DNA from: Gammaproteobacteria bacterium
GTDB lineage: Bacteria > Pseudomonadota > Gammaproteobacteria > JAJPIJ01
NCBI GenBank assembly: GCA_021324815.1
Contig: JAJPIJ010000039.1
Location: 1 to 47,032, forward strand
Length of the DNA stretch: 47,032 nt
Direction: 5' to 3'
Below, in pieces: positions 8,215 through 16,926 of this stretch. The translations under genes were made by a program, and so were the position numbers. The notes below the pieces were generated by a model. That model worked only from the letters and a program-made list of their open reading frames with translations, was not told where the DNA came from and made no database searches. Positions within the stretch are counted from its first letter, which is position 1. Each line of letters opens with the position of its first letter.

Positions 8215-9309
8215 TCAAGACCCAGCTTCGCGTTTGAGGAGGGCGCGCTTGCGCTCGACGCCCCAGCGGTAGCCGGACAATGCGCCGTCGCTTCTCACCA
8301 CGCGGTGGCAGGGGATGGCCACTGCCAGTGCATTCGCCGCGCAGGCCCGGGCCACGGCCCGGACTGATTTCGGCGCGCCGATCCGTTTCGCGATTTCTGA
8401 ATAGCTTGCCGTTTTGCCAGACGGGATTTTTCCGAGCGCCTGCCAGACGCGCTGCTGAAACGCCGTGCCGCGCACGTCGAGCGGCAGATCGAGTCCCTTC
8501 TTCGGCGATTCGACAAAGCCCACGACCTTGGCGACCAGTCGCTCGAAGTTTTTGTCGCCGCCGATCAGGTTGGCGCGCGGAAATTGATCCTGCAAGTCGC
8601 GCGCCAGCCTGTCCGGGTCATCACCCAGAAAAATGGCGCAGACGCCGCGCACGCTCCGGGCCACGAGTATTGAGCCCAGCGAGCATTCGCCGACGGCAAA
8701 CCGTATCACCGTGTTTGCGCCGCCAGCACGGAAATTAGCCGGCTTCATTCCCAAGACTTGCGAAGAGGTTGCATAGAAACGGCCGCTGGAAGCGAAGCCG
8801 GCGTCATAGATTGCCGCGGTCACCGTTGCACTTCCCCCAAGTTTGTCGCGGATGCGTTTCCGGCGATGGGCGGCTGCATAGGCCCTGGGCGTCACGCCCG
8901 TGACGCTTTTGAATATCCGATGAAAATGATAAGGACTGAGGCCGACAGCCTTGGCGAGCCTGACCAGTTTCGGCGCTTCCGACGAACTTTCAATGAGGCG
9001 ACAAACCTTGGCCACCTTTGCGGCGTGTTGCTGATCGAGCGCGGGCTGATCCGGCTTGCAGCGCTTGCAGGGCCGGAAACCCGCAGCCTCCGCATCGGCG
9101 CGGGTGGCGAAAAACCGGACGTTCTCCGGCTTCGCCAGGCGCGACCCGCAGGAGGGCCGGCAATACACGCCCGTGGTCCTGACCGCATAGTAAAACCTGC
9201 CGTCGGCCTCGCGGTCGCGCGCCACCGCCGCCGCCCAACGCGCGCCTTCTTCAGTTGCGGATTTCGGCGCTGCGCGCATGGCGGCAGATGCAGCCTGAGT
9301 GGTCATCAT
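8215..9309 (-). CDS. ada: Bifunctional Ada: methylated-DNA repair methyltransferase and transcriptional regulator
   Basis: Repairs O6-alkylguanine and methylphosphotriesters and, once methylated, activates alkylation-response genes. Domains run in the classic order: an N-terminal zinc domain with GVYCRPSC and the RPCKRCKPD zinc ligands, an AraC-type helix-turn-helix with LSPYHFHRIFKSVTG, and a C-terminal AGT domain with the active cysteine in IPCHRV. The length is about 364 aa from ATG 9309; a further ATG at 9327 would add six residues. It is convergent with moeA, with only 34 bp between them. The active-site flank reads ACAANALAVAIPCHRVV rather than the common ACGANPLA, a conservative change. 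Confidence 0.95.
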   Translation of the reverse strand: MMTTQAASAAMRAAPKSATEEGARWAAAVARDREADGRFYYAVRTTGVYCRPSCGSRLAKPENVRFFATRADAEAAGFRPCKRCKPDQPALDQQHAAKVAKVCRLIESSSEAPKLVRLAKAVGLSPYHFHRIFKSVTGVTPRAYAAAHRRKRIRDKLGGSATVTAAIYDAGFASSGRFYATSSQVLGMKPANFRAGGANTVIRFAVGECSLGSILVARSVRGVCAIFLGDDPDRLARDLQDQFPRANLIGGDKNFERLVAKVVGFVESPKKGLDLPLDVRGTAFQQRVWQALGKIPSGKTASYSEIAKRIGAPKSVRAVARACAANALAVAIPCHRVVRSDGALSGYRWGVERKRALLKREAGS

Positions 9310-9575
9310 GGCGGCCCAGCATAGCAATTGCGCGATGTGCCCACACTCCGGGTCTTGCTGTTGAATTTATCAACTCCATGCGGCGGTGCAGCATGTGGCA
9401 TTCTGCAACGCCTAACTCTTCGATACCCATCAAAAAATTCTCATCAAGTGACCAAGCCCTTTTGCTGTCATTTTTTGAGGTATATAGTTGCCCTTGTGCA
9501 AGTCATTGCATATTAGGTTTTCAGCCGCTGCGACGGCAAGACAACCAAAGTCATAGACCTTAAAGGGGAATGACC

Positions 9576-10055
9576 ATGCTGAGAGCCTTGAAGATCGAAC
9601 CAGAAAAATGCACGGGCTGCCTGCAATGCGAGATGGCCTGCTCCTACGAGAACGAGCAAGTCTTCAATCCCTCCAAGTCGCGCATCCGGATTTTCAATTT
9701 TCATGACGAGGGCCGTTTCGCGCCCTACACCTGCACGCAATGCGCCGAGGCCTGGTGCCTGCATTCCTGCCCGGTCGAGGCCATCGTCATCAATCCCAAG
9801 ACCGGCGCCAAGGAAGTGATCGAAGACGTGTGCGTCGGCTGCAAGGTCTGCACCATCGCCTGCCCCTTCGGCACCGTCAACTACAACCACGACAGCGGCA
9901 AGGTCATCAAGTGCGACCTGTGCGGCGGCAATCCCGCCTGCGCCGAGGCCTGCCCGACGGCGGCGATTACTTATGTCGACATCGACCAGACCGGGCTGGA
10001 TCGCATGCGCGCGCACGCGCAGAAGACCCTGCCGCAGAGCGCCCAGGCGGCGTAA
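9576..10055 (+). CDS. aorA: Four-cluster ferredoxin-type electron transfer subunit (AorA-like)
   Basis: A 159 aa cytoplasmic iron-sulfur protein with four Cys-rich motifs: CTGCLQCEMAC, CTQCAEAWCLHSC, CVGCKVCTIAC and CDLCGGNPACAEAC. This predicts four [4Fe-4S] clusters, as in HycB/AorA-type electron carriers. It directly precedes AOR and the FAD subunit, the order described for the tungsten AOR of Aromatoleum, so it probably wires electrons between the W site and FAD. ATG 9576 is preferred over 9570 because AAAGGGG at 9562-9568 is properly spaced only for 9576. The 266 bp upstream is AT-rich near 9430-9530 and presumably holds the operon promoter; I found no clear sigma54 or 14 bp FNR element there. 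Confidence 0.85.
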   Translation: MLRALKIEPEKCTGCLQCEMACSYENEQVFNPSKSRIRIFNFHDEGRFAPYTCTQCAEAWCLHSCPVEAIVINPKTGAKEVIEDVCVGCKVCTIACPFGTVNYNHDSGKVIKCDLCGGNPACAEACPTAAITYVDIDQTGLDRMRAHAQKTLPQSAQAA

Positions 10056-10065
10056 AGGAGGGACC

Positions 10066-11916
10066 ATGGCCTGGACAAGAAATGTCATGCGCGTGAACCT
10101 CACCAAGGGCACGATCAAGCGCGAACCGTTGAACATGGAATGGGCGATGGAATACCTGGGCCAGCGCGGGCTGGCCACCAAGTATTTCGTCGAGGAGGTC
10201 GACCCCAAGGTCGATCCGCTGTCGCCGGAAAACAAGATGATCATGACCACGGGGCCGCTCACAGGCACCATGGCCTCCACCGGCGGCCGCTACTCGGTGG
10301 TCACCAAGGGGCCGCTGACCGGCGCGATCGCCTGCTCCAACTCCGGCGGCTTCATCGGCGCGGAAATCAAGAGCGCCGGCTGGGACATGATCATCTTCGA
10401 GGGCAGATCCAAAAAGCCCGTGTACCTGTACGTCGAGAACGATCGCGCCGAGTTGCTGGACGCCCGTGATCTGTGGGGCAAGTCGGTGTGGGACACCGAC
10501 CACGAATTGCACAAGAGGCATCAGGACCCGCTGATCCGCGTCGCCGCCGTGGGCCGCGCCGCCGAGAAGGGCTGCCTGTACGCCGCCATCGTCAACGACC
10601 TGCATCGCGCCGCCGGCCGCTCCGGCGTCGGCACCGTGATGGCGTCGAAGAATCTCAAGGCCGTGGTCGTGCGCGGCACCAGGGGCGTCGGCAACATCAG
10701 GGATCCGAAGGCCTTCATGAAGGCGGTCAACGCCGGCAAGAAGGTGCTGCACGACAACGCCGTCACCGGCGCCGGCCTGCCCAAGTACGGCACCCAGGTG
10801 CTGATGAACGTGATCAACGAAATCGGCGCCTCGCCGACCCGCAACATGCGCGAGGTGCAGTTCGAGGGCGCAAGCAAGATCTCGGGCGAGGCGATGCACG
10901 AGATACGCAAGAGCGACGGGAAGGCCAATCTTGTCACCAACGCCGCCTGTTTCGGCTGCACCATCGCCTGCGGCCGCATCTCCGTCATCGACAAGAACCA
11001 CTACACCGTGGTCAACAGTCCCAAATACTGGGGCGCCTCCGGCGGCCTGGAATACGAGGCGGCCTGGGCCCTGGGCAACGACACCGGCGTCGATGATCTG
11101 GACGCGCTGACTTACGCCAATTTCCTCTGCAACGAGGACGGCATCGATCCCATCTCCTTCGGCTCCACCGTCGCCGCGGCCATGGAACTGTATGAAACCG
11201 GCGCCATCACGAAGAAGGATACCGGCGGCATCGATCTCAAGTTCGGCTCCGCCGAGGCGTTGACGAAAATCACCGAGCTGACCTGCCGCGGCGAGGGCTT
11301 CGGCAAGATCATCGGGCTCGGCTCCCGGCGGTTGTGCGAGAAGTACGGCCACCCGGAACTGTCGATGACGGTGAAAAGCCAGGAATTTCCCGCCTACGAT
11401 CCGCGCGGCATCCAGGGCATGGGCCTGGCGTACGCGACCTCCAACCGCGGCGCCTGCCACCTGCGCGGCTACACGGTGGCCTCCGAGGTGATGGGCATCC
11501 CGGAGAAGACCGATCCGCTCACCACCGACGGCAAGCCGGCGCTGGTGAAGGCGTTTCAGGATGCCACCGCGGTCGTCGATTCCACGGGCCTGTGTGTGTT
11601 CACGACCTTTGCATGGACATTGAACGACATCCAGCCGCAGATCGCGGCGGCCTGCGAGGGCGACTGGTCGATGGAAAAACTGCATGAGGTCGGCGAACGC
11701 ATTTGGAACATGGAACGCATGTTCAACAACGCCGCCGGCTTCACCGCCAGGGATGACACGCTGCCCAGGCGCCTGCTCACCGAGCCGGCGCGGACCGGCC
11801 CGGCCAGGGGCAAGGCCAACATGCTCGACAAAATGCTGCCGGAATATTACCGGCTGCGCGGCTGGACGCCGGAGGGCACGCCCACGAAGGAAACCCGCGC
11901 GCGCCTTGGGCTTTGA
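10066..11916 (+). CDS. aorB: Aldehyde:ferredoxin oxidoreductase, tungsten pterin enzyme (AorB-like)
   Basis: Oxidises aldehydes to carboxylates, or reduces acids with low-potential electrons, at a W-bis-pyranopterin centre. The 616 aa length fits the AOR family. The [4Fe-4S] ligands are Cys295, Cys298 and Cys302 in CFGCTIACGR, with the distant fourth ligand Cys510 in STGLCVF, closely matching the spacing of the Pyrococcus enzyme. N-terminal MRVNLTKGTIKREPL and TGPLTGTMASTGGRY are typical. The start ATG 10066 follows AAAGGAGGGACC. It lies between AorA- and AorC-like genes, suggesting an NAD-linked complex. Metal choice (W rather than Mo) is inferred from family knowledge. Confidence 0.93.
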   Translation: MAWTRNVMRVNLTKGTIKREPLNMEWAMEYLGQRGLATKYFVEEVDPKVDPLSPENKMIMTTGPLTGTMASTGGRYSVVTKGPLTGAIACSNSGGFIGAEIKSAGWDMIIFEGRSKKPVYLYVENDRAELLDARDLWGKSVWDTDHELHKRHQDPLIRVAAVGRAAEKGCLYAAIVNDLHRAAGRSGVGTVMASKNLKAVVVRGTRGVGNIRDPKAFMKAVNAGKKVLHDNAVTGAGLPKYGTQVLMNVINEIGASPTRNMREVQFEGASKISGEAMHEIRKSDGKANLVTNAACFGCTIACGRISVIDKNHYTVVNSPKYWGASGGLEYEAAWALGNDTGVDDLDALTYANFLCNEDGIDPISFGSTVAAAMELYETGAITKKDTGGIDLKFGSAEALTKITELTCRGEGFGKIIGLGSRRLCEKYGHPELSMTVKSQEFPAYDPRGIQGMGLAYATSNRGACHLRGYTVASEVMGIPEKTDPLTTDGKPALVKAFQDATAVVDSTGLCVFTTFAWTLNDIQPQIAAACEGDWSMEKLHEVGERIWNMERMFNNAAGFTARDDTLPRRLLTEPARTGPARGKANMLDKMLPEYYRLRGWTPEGTPTKETRARLGL

Positions 11917-11941
11917 AGACCACCACGCCTGATTGAGCGCC

Positions 11942-13375
11942 ATGGCGGCACGCAGGAAAAAGAAGAAAAAAGCGGCGGCGGGATCAGAGAGACGACCGGC
12001 GCGTCGCCGGCCGGCTGCACGTACAAAAGCGTCCGCCGCCCGCCGTCGCATGGCCGCCGCGAAGAAAAAACCGGCCGCGCGGCGGCTCGCGCGTCCCGCC
12101 AGGATGCGCCACATCATCATTGGCGCGGGACCGGCGGGGGTGATCGCGGCGGAGACGTTGCGCAAACTCGATCCGAACGCCGGCGTCACCATCATCGGCG
12201 ATGAGAGGGAGCCGCCCTACTCGCGCATGGCCCTGCCCTATTATCTCAGCCGCAAGATCAACGAGGCCGGCACCCACCTGCGCAAGACGCCGCGGCATTT
12301 CAAAAAACTGGGCATCGACGTGCGGCGCGATCGGGTGACCGCCGTGGATGCCCGAAACAGGCAGGTGAAACTTGCGGGTGGCGGCAGTCTGACCTACGAC
12401 AAGCTGCTCATCGCCACCGGTTCCAGTCCCGTGTCGCCGCCCATCCCCGGCATGGACCTCCCCGGCATCCACCCGTGCTGGACGCTGGCGGACGCGCGCC
12501 ACATCGCAAAACATGCCAGGCCGGGCGCGAAGGTGGTGTTGATGGGCGCCGGCTTCATCGGCTGCATCATCCTCGAGGCGCTGGCGCGGCGCGGCGTGCA
12601 GCTCACCGTGGTCGAGATGGCCAATCGCATGGTGCCGCGCATGATGAACACCACCGCCGGCGGGCTCATCAAGCAATGGTGCCTCGACAAGGGCGTGAGG
12701 GTGCACACCTCCACCAAGGTCACCGCCATAGAGAAGGGCCCGGACGGCAGGGGCCTCAGGGTCAGGCTGGACAACGGCACCGTGCTGCCGGCGGATTTGA
12801 TCATTTCCGCCACCGGTGTGCGTCCCAACATCGGCTTCCTCAAGGGCAGCGGCATCAAGACTGATCACGGCGTGCTCATCAACCGGAACATGCAAACCAG
12901 CAATCCCCACGTGTTCGCCGCCGGCGACGTGGCGCAGGGGCTGGACTTCTCCACCGGCGAGTACAGCGTACAGGCGATCCAGCCGACGGCCGCGGATCAC
13001 GGGCTGCTCGCGGCGCGCAACATGGCGGGGCACAAGGGCGCCGTGCACCGCGGCAGCGTCAACATGAACGTGCTCGACACCATCGGACTCGTCTCCAGCT
13101 CCTTCGGCCAGTGGATGGGCGCCACGGGCGGCGATTCCGCGGAGTTGTGCGACCGCAACCGCTTCAAATACCTCAACCTGCAATTCAAGGACGACGTGCT
13201 GGTCGGCGCCACCAGCCTGGGCCTCACGGATCACATCGGCGTGCTGCGCGGATTGATCCAGACCAGGACGCGGCTCGGGGAGTGGAAGGAGAAGCTCAAG
13301 CACGATCCCACCCGCATCATGGAGGCCTATCTCGCCAACACGCAGGCCGTGGGCTTCAATGCCGGAATGATATGA
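11942..13375 (+). CDS. aorC: FAD/NAD(P)-dependent oxidoreductase with basic N-terminal tail (AorC-like)
   Basis: Pyridine nucleotide-disulfide-type flavoprotein, inferred to link NAD(P) to the adjacent ferredoxin and AOR subunits. The FAD-binding GAGPAGVIAAE follows MRHIII at about residue 55, the NAD-binding GAGFIG starts at residue 202, and the ATG...FAAGDVAQ motif closes the FAD site. Odd feature: residues 1-54 are almost entirely Ala, Arg, Lys and Pro (ARRKKKKKAAAG, RRPARRRPAART), resembling histone H1-like tails. Starts at 11942, TTG 11933 or, without the tail, ATG 12104 are in frame; none has a convincing ribosome site, so translation of the tail is uncertain. The stop overlaps the next gene in ATGA. 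Confidence 0.85.
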   Translation: MAARRKKKKKAAAGSERRPARRRPAARTKASAARRRMAAAKKKPAARRLARPARMRHIIIGAGPAGVIAAETLRKLDPNAGVTIIGDEREPPYSRMALPYYLSRKINEAGTHLRKTPRHFKKLGIDVRRDRVTAVDARNRQVKLAGGGSLTYDKLLIATGSSPVSPPIPGMDLPGIHPCWTLADARHIAKHARPGAKVVLMGAGFIGCIILEALARRGVQLTVVEMANRMVPRMMNTTAGGLIKQWCLDKGVRVHTSTKVTAIEKGPDGRGLRVRLDNGTVLPADLIISATGVRPNIGFLKGSGIKTDHGVLINRNMQTSNPHVFAAGDVAQGLDFSTGEYSVQAIQPTAADHGLLAARNMAGHKGAVHRGSVNMNVLDTIGLVSSSFGQWMGATGGDSAELCDRNRFKYLNLQFKDDVLVGATSLGLTDHIGVLRGLIQTRTRLGEWKEKLKHDPTRIMEAYLANTQAVGFNAGMI

Positions 13376-13623
13376 GGATTACGCTGAAGCTGTTCGCCTC
13401 GCTACAGGAACATCTTCCCGCCGACGCCAGGAACCAGGGCACCGAGGTCGTGATCGGCGAAAACGACACGCCGTATCAACTGCTGGATCGTTTCCACGTG
13501 CCGCGCAAGATGGCGCATCTGGTGATATTGAACGGCGTCTATCTCAATCCACCGGAGCGCGAGAAACCCGTCTTCAAGGAAGGCGACGTACTGGCGGTCT
13601 GGCCGCCCGTGGCCGGCGGTTGA
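13372..13623 (+). CDS. MoaD/ThiS-family sulfur carrier linked to AOR
   Basis: An 83 aa ubiquitin-fold protein (MRITLKLFASLQEHLP...) ending in WPPVAGG, whose C-terminal Gly-Gly would be thiocarboxylated. It overlaps the stop of the AorC-like gene, so it is part of the AOR operon. A separate canonical MoaD is at 17365-17598, so this second copy probably serves the pterin of the tungsten enzyme, or another sulfur-transfer job. AOR operons with a MoaD-like partner are known. It differs from the other MoaD in most positions outside the LKLFASL and C-terminal PPV.GG segments. Confidence 0.88.
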   Translation: MRITLKLFASLQEHLPADARNQGTEVVIGENDTPYQLLDRFHVPRKMAHLVILNGVYLNPPEREKPVFKEGDVLAVWPPVAGG

Positions 13624-13665
13624 GCGGGGTCCTGGCGCTTGGATGTCGTTCGTTTCAGCCGTGAG

Positions 13666-13929
13666 ATGAGCATCAGTCGCGCCGACTTCCTGCGCACCCT
13701 CCCCGCCGCACTTGGCCCTCGCCAGTGCCGAATCAATCAAGACATCGTCATCGTTGAGGCGGAGAATTTCCGCCTCACACTTCTATTGTCGGATGAGGGC
13801 GTGCGACGCATCGCCGCCATGACGCTGCCCGTCCTGAAGGTGGATTTCACGTTCGAGGGCGGCTCGCGCGCGCAAATCGGGAAGTTCATGACGCATTTCG
13901 ATCGTTGCTACCAGCGCGGCGGCGGCTGA
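13666..13929 (+). CDS. Small conserved-looking protein of unknown function downstream of the AOR operon
   Basis: An 87 aa soluble protein starting MSISRADFLRTLPAALG from ATG 13666; an upstream TTG at 13639 would add nine residues. There is no signal peptide, metal motif or membrane segment. The C-terminal half (LPVLKVDFTFEGGSRAQIG ... HFDRCYQRGGG) alternates beta-like and helical stretches and ends in RGGG. It follows the MoaD-like gene by about 40 bp and ends 23 bp before the SpoIIE phosphatase. Its place in the operon suggests an accessory of AOR or its cofactor. I do not recognise a named family. Confidence 0.65.
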   Translation: MSISRADFLRTLPAALGPRQCRINQDIVIVEAENFRLTLLLSDEGVRRIAAMTLPVLKVDFTFEGGSRAQIGKFMTHFDRCYQRGGG

Positions 13930-13952
13930 CCCCGCCTGATAGACTATTGCGG

Positions 13953-16085
13953 ATGAAACTGCGCATCCGCACCAAATTATTATTGCTGCTGCTTGCGATT
14001 GCGCTGGCGCCGCTGGTCACCGTGGGCTGGCTGGATTACCGCGCGCTGCGCTCGCTCGGCATCGATCTGGCCGCCCAGGGCCGCAAGGCGATGACCGATC
14101 GCGCCCGCCAGGAGCTGGCGCAGATCACGGCCAACGACGCCCTGCTCATCCAGCGCCAGCGCGAGATCCTGGAATTGCTGCTGCGGCAGCAGGCGCGCGA
14201 GGTGGAAATACGGCTGGCCTATTCACCGCCGAGGATTTCCTCGCCCGTCATTTTTGACACGGACCTCGATGCCGGCAGGGTGGCGACCGGGGATGGGCCG
14301 CCGCCGTCGCCCGATGGCGGTGTTCCGATGCACGTCACCTACGAGGAACAGGCCTTCCGCATCCCCCCGGGCATGCCCGTCGCGGAGTTCGAGGCCGACA
14401 TCGGCCGCCTGTCATCGATGACCGAGGTTTACCGCCGCATCCACGCGGCGCATGAAAACGTGATCCTGCGCCACTACACCACGCTGCGGTCGGGATTGCA
14501 CTCGGTGTATCCCGGACGCGGCGGCTATCCGCCGCAGTATGACCCACGCACGCGCCCCTGGTACCGGCGCCAGATTCAATCGCCCGGACTGGCATGGAGC
14601 GCGCCGCTGGTCGACGTCGTGACGAAGGAGGTCGCGCTGGGCATCTCCATGCCGGTCTACGGGCCGGACGGGGCGCTTGCCGGCGTGACGGGCGTCGATG
14701 TGCCGCTGACCGCGCTGTTCTCCTCGCTGCCCCTGCCCTCCGGCTGGGCCGCCGAGAGCCGCACCTTCGCCGTGGTGGCGGAATCGACGCCGGGAAGCCC
14801 GGAGCCTGCGCTGCGCGTGCTGGCCCGGCAAAGCTATGACGCCGCCAGCCTCGACTGGCGCGCGCCGCTCTCGGCCGAATGGCTGCCGGTGGAGCCTCCG
14901 CCGGCCCGCGCACAAATCATGGCGGACGTGGCCGCACATCGCGCCGGCATGATCACGGCGCCTTACCGCGGCGTCGAGTCGCTGTGGGCCTATCGCCCGC
15001 TGGGCAAGGATCAAAGCACGCTGCTGTTGATCGTGCCCTACGCCCGCGCCATCGAACATGCCGAGGCAACGCACGCGATGGCGCTTGCGACCACGACACA
15101 ACAACTGCAGGTCATCGCCGCCATCGCCGTGGTGGCGGCGGGGCTGGTCGTGCTGGTGGCGTTGCTGAGCGCCCGCACGGTGACCCGGCCGGTGCATCAC
15201 CTCGTCGAGGCCATCACCCGCGTCACGCGCGGCGATCTCGATGCGCGGGCGCACCTGGACACGGGGGACGAATTGCAGCATCTCGCGGAGGGCTTCAACG
15301 CCATGGTGCCGCAACTCCGCGAACGCCTGCAATTAAGCCAGTCGCTGCAACTTGCGCGCGAGGTGCAGCAGAATCTCATCCCGCAGTCACCACCGAAGTC
15401 GGAATATTTCGACATTGCCGGACGCACGATCTACTGCGAGGAGACCGGCGGCGATTATTACGACTTTCTCGAACTCGGCGCGTCGCGGATTGGCATCGTC
15501 ATAGGCGACGTCTCCGGCCACGGCGTCAGCTCCGCCCTGCTGATGACCGCCATCCGCGCCCTCTTGCACGGTTACACCCACCAGGGGCTGGCGCCGGCGG
15601 CGATCATGAACGCCATCAACACACAACTCGCCAGGGACATGCCGGCCGGCCGCTTCATGACGCTGTTTTATCTGGTCGCGGACGCCTGGGAGCGATCTTT
15701 CCGCTGGGCCAGCGCCGGTCATGACCCGGCGATATTCCATTGCGCGGCCACCGGCAGTTTTCATGAATTCTCGGGCCAGGACATCCCCATCGGCGTGGAA
15801 CAGAAGTGGAACTACCGGGAGTCCGTGCACGAGGAGATTGCCGCCGGCAGCCTGCTGTTCTTCGGCACCGACGGCGTCTGGGAGACGCGCAACAGCGCCG
15901 GCGCCGCGTATGGCAAGGAGCGCATCCAGCACCTGCTGCGTTACCATGCCGGCGGCAGCGCGGCAGAGATCTGCGACGCGATCATTGCCGATCTTCGGGC
16001 GTTTCGCAGCGATCAGAAGCAGCAGGACGATCTCACCGTCGTCGTGCTGAAGGTAAAATCCCTTCCCCCGTCAACCAACAACTGA
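13953..16085 (+). CDS. Membrane-bound SpoIIE/RsbU-type PP2C phosphatase with extracytoplasmic sensor and HAMP
   Basis: A 710 aa signalling protein. It has an N-terminal membrane helix (LLLLLLAIALAPLVTVGW, residues ~8-26), a long periplasmic region resembling a double Cache sensor (about 40-380, with YDPRTRPWYRR and a GVDVPLTAL segment), a second helix (~395-418), HAMP (TRPVHHLVEAITRVTRGDLDA) and a C-terminal PP2C SpoIIE domain with metal-binding GGDYYDF and GDVSGHGVSSALLM and the late DD of QQDDLTVVVLKV. Such proteins dephosphorylate anti-sigma-factor antagonists in partner-switching pathways; no such partner is encoded nearby. The ligand is unknown. It is probably co-transcribed with the 87 aa gene. 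Confidence 0.9.
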   Translation: MKLRIRTKLLLLLLAIALAPLVTVGWLDYRALRSLGIDLAAQGRKAMTDRARQELAQITANDALLIQRQREILELLLRQQAREVEIRLAYSPPRISSPVIFDTDLDAGRVATGDGPPPSPDGGVPMHVTYEEQAFRIPPGMPVAEFEADIGRLSSMTEVYRRIHAAHENVILRHYTTLRSGLHSVYPGRGGYPPQYDPRTRPWYRRQIQSPGLAWSAPLVDVVTKEVALGISMPVYGPDGALAGVTGVDVPLTALFSSLPLPSGWAAESRTFAVVAESTPGSPEPALRVLARQSYDAASLDWRAPLSAEWLPVEPPPARAQIMADVAAHRAGMITAPYRGVESLWAYRPLGKDQSTLLLIVPYARAIEHAEATHAMALATTTQQLQVIAAIAVVAAGLVVLVALLSARTVTRPVHHLVEAITRVTRGDLDARAHLDTGDELQHLAEGFNAMVPQLRERLQLSQSLQLAREVQQNLIPQSPPKSEYFDIAGRTIYCEETGGDYYDFLELGASRIGIVIGDVSGHGVSSALLMTAIRALLHGYTHQGLAPAAIMNAINTQLARDMPAGRFMTLFYLVADAWERSFRWASAGHDPAIFHCAATGSFHEFSGQDIPIGVEQKWNYRESVHEEIAAGSLLFFGTDGVWETRNSAGAAYGKERIQHLLRYHAGGSAAEICDAIIADLRAFRSDQKQQDDLTVVVLKVKSLPPSTNN

Positions 16086-16103
16086 CGAAAAACGTCATGA
16101 GGA

Positions 16104-16193
16104 GGCCGGCTGCTAGGCGCCGCGAGCGAGGAAGCGAGACAGTACAGAGCAGTACGGCGAACTTCCGAGTGAGCCGCAACAACGCAGACGGCC
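16104..16193. repeat. Imperfect long palindrome between convergent genes
   Basis: Outer arms GGCCGGCTGC (16104-16113) and GCAGACGGCC (16184-16193) pair with one mismatch. In the centre GTAC is repeated in palindromic form (GTACAGAGCAGTAC). The segment resembles a repeat I associate with dispersed intergenic elements of Gammaproteobacteria, but this is recollection only. It separates the SpoIIE gene from the convergent lipoprotein gene. Confidence 0.45.
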
Positions 16194-16212
16194 TACGCAA
16201 TAGTTTTTCACA

Positions 16213-16920
16213 CTAAAACTGGATGCCGAGGGGTTGGTAGCCGAAGATGGCATTCAAATGATGCAGGAACGCGTGTCCACCCTCGTTCTGCCAGGTCTCG
16301 GTGACGCGCTGGTCCACGCGCTCGTATTCCTGCAACAACTCCGGGATGCTGCGCCCCGAATCAGGACCGGGCGCATAGCGGTCAACGAGTGAAAGCCAGG
16401 TCTGGCTTGCGCCCATCGCGAAGTACGGCCAGCTTTCATTGAGGTCATGACTCCAGGCGGGATCGCCGGTCGCCCCGATGTCCGTCTTGAGCGGGCCGTG
16501 CACGTCGTCCACCACCAACTCCTTCAACACGCCCGCCCGCTCCAGCTCCGCCACCAGCGGCTGTGCCCGCAGGTCGCGGAAGACAGCGGCGGCCACCGGT
16601 GCCGGCGCATAAAACAAAAACCGGAAGCGATGCCCGGTCTCGTCACGTGCCGCGCGCCGGTGGATGCGCCACAAGGCGATTGCGGCATGAAAGCGGTTCA
16701 ACTCGGGCTCGACAAACCGGTGGGCAAGCAGGGTGTCGATGTACAGCCGCGGCGGCGTGTCCTGCGGCCAGTTCACGGTGAAATATGCGGTCCACCAGCC
16801 CGGCGTCTGGCCCCCCGCTGCTGCCGTCATGCCCTCCTCCGGCACCGCGGGCCTGACGCCCCGGCTGCAACCGGCTGCCAGCAGGCAGAATACGAACAGC
16901 AGACATGGCGCATGACGCAT
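16213..16920 (-). CDS. Predicted lipoprotein of unknown function
   Basis: A 235 aa protein with a type II signal peptide: hydrophobic CLLFVFCLLAAGC, lipobox LAAGC and acylated Cys18. The mature part is soluble, with a Trp-rich start (PGWWTAYFTVNWPQDTPP), an HRFRFLFYAP strand and a GIQF C-terminus. I do not recognise a named family. It begins six bases after the moaE stop, so moaD-moaE-lipoprotein is probably one transcript. The link to Moco may be incidental. Confidence 0.75.
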   Translation of the reverse strand: MRHAPCLLFVFCLLAAGCSRGVRPAVPEEGMTAAAGGQTPGWWTAYFTVNWPQDTPPRLYIDTLLAHRFVEPELNRFHAAIALWRIHRRAARDETGHRFRFLFYAPAPVAAAVFRDLRAQPLVAELERAGVLKELVVDDVHGPLKTDIGATGDPAWSHDLNESWPYFAMGASQTWLSLVDRYAPGPDSGRSIPELLQEYERVDQRVTETWQNEGGHAFLHHLNAIFGYQPLGIQF

Positions 16921-16926
16921 TCCCGC

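Noticed and set aside
9373-9385. FNR-box-like TTGAATTTATCAA upstream of the AOR operon
   Set aside because: The half-sites TTGA and TCAA are separated by five, not six, bases, so the dyad spacing is wrong for FNR-family dimers.
9967-12195. A 742-codon open frame antisense to the AOR genes, and many similar long frames antisense to metE, moaA, ALDH and others
   Set aside because: They are mirrors of GC-rich genes: low-complexity Ala/Arg/Gly/His proteins with no family motifs, while the opposite strand encodes clearly recognised enzymes.
16086-16212. Small ORF of about 40 residues between the SpoIIE and lipoprotein genes
   Set aside because: The peptide is coded by an imperfect palindrome, has no ribosome site and resembles translated repeat sequence.
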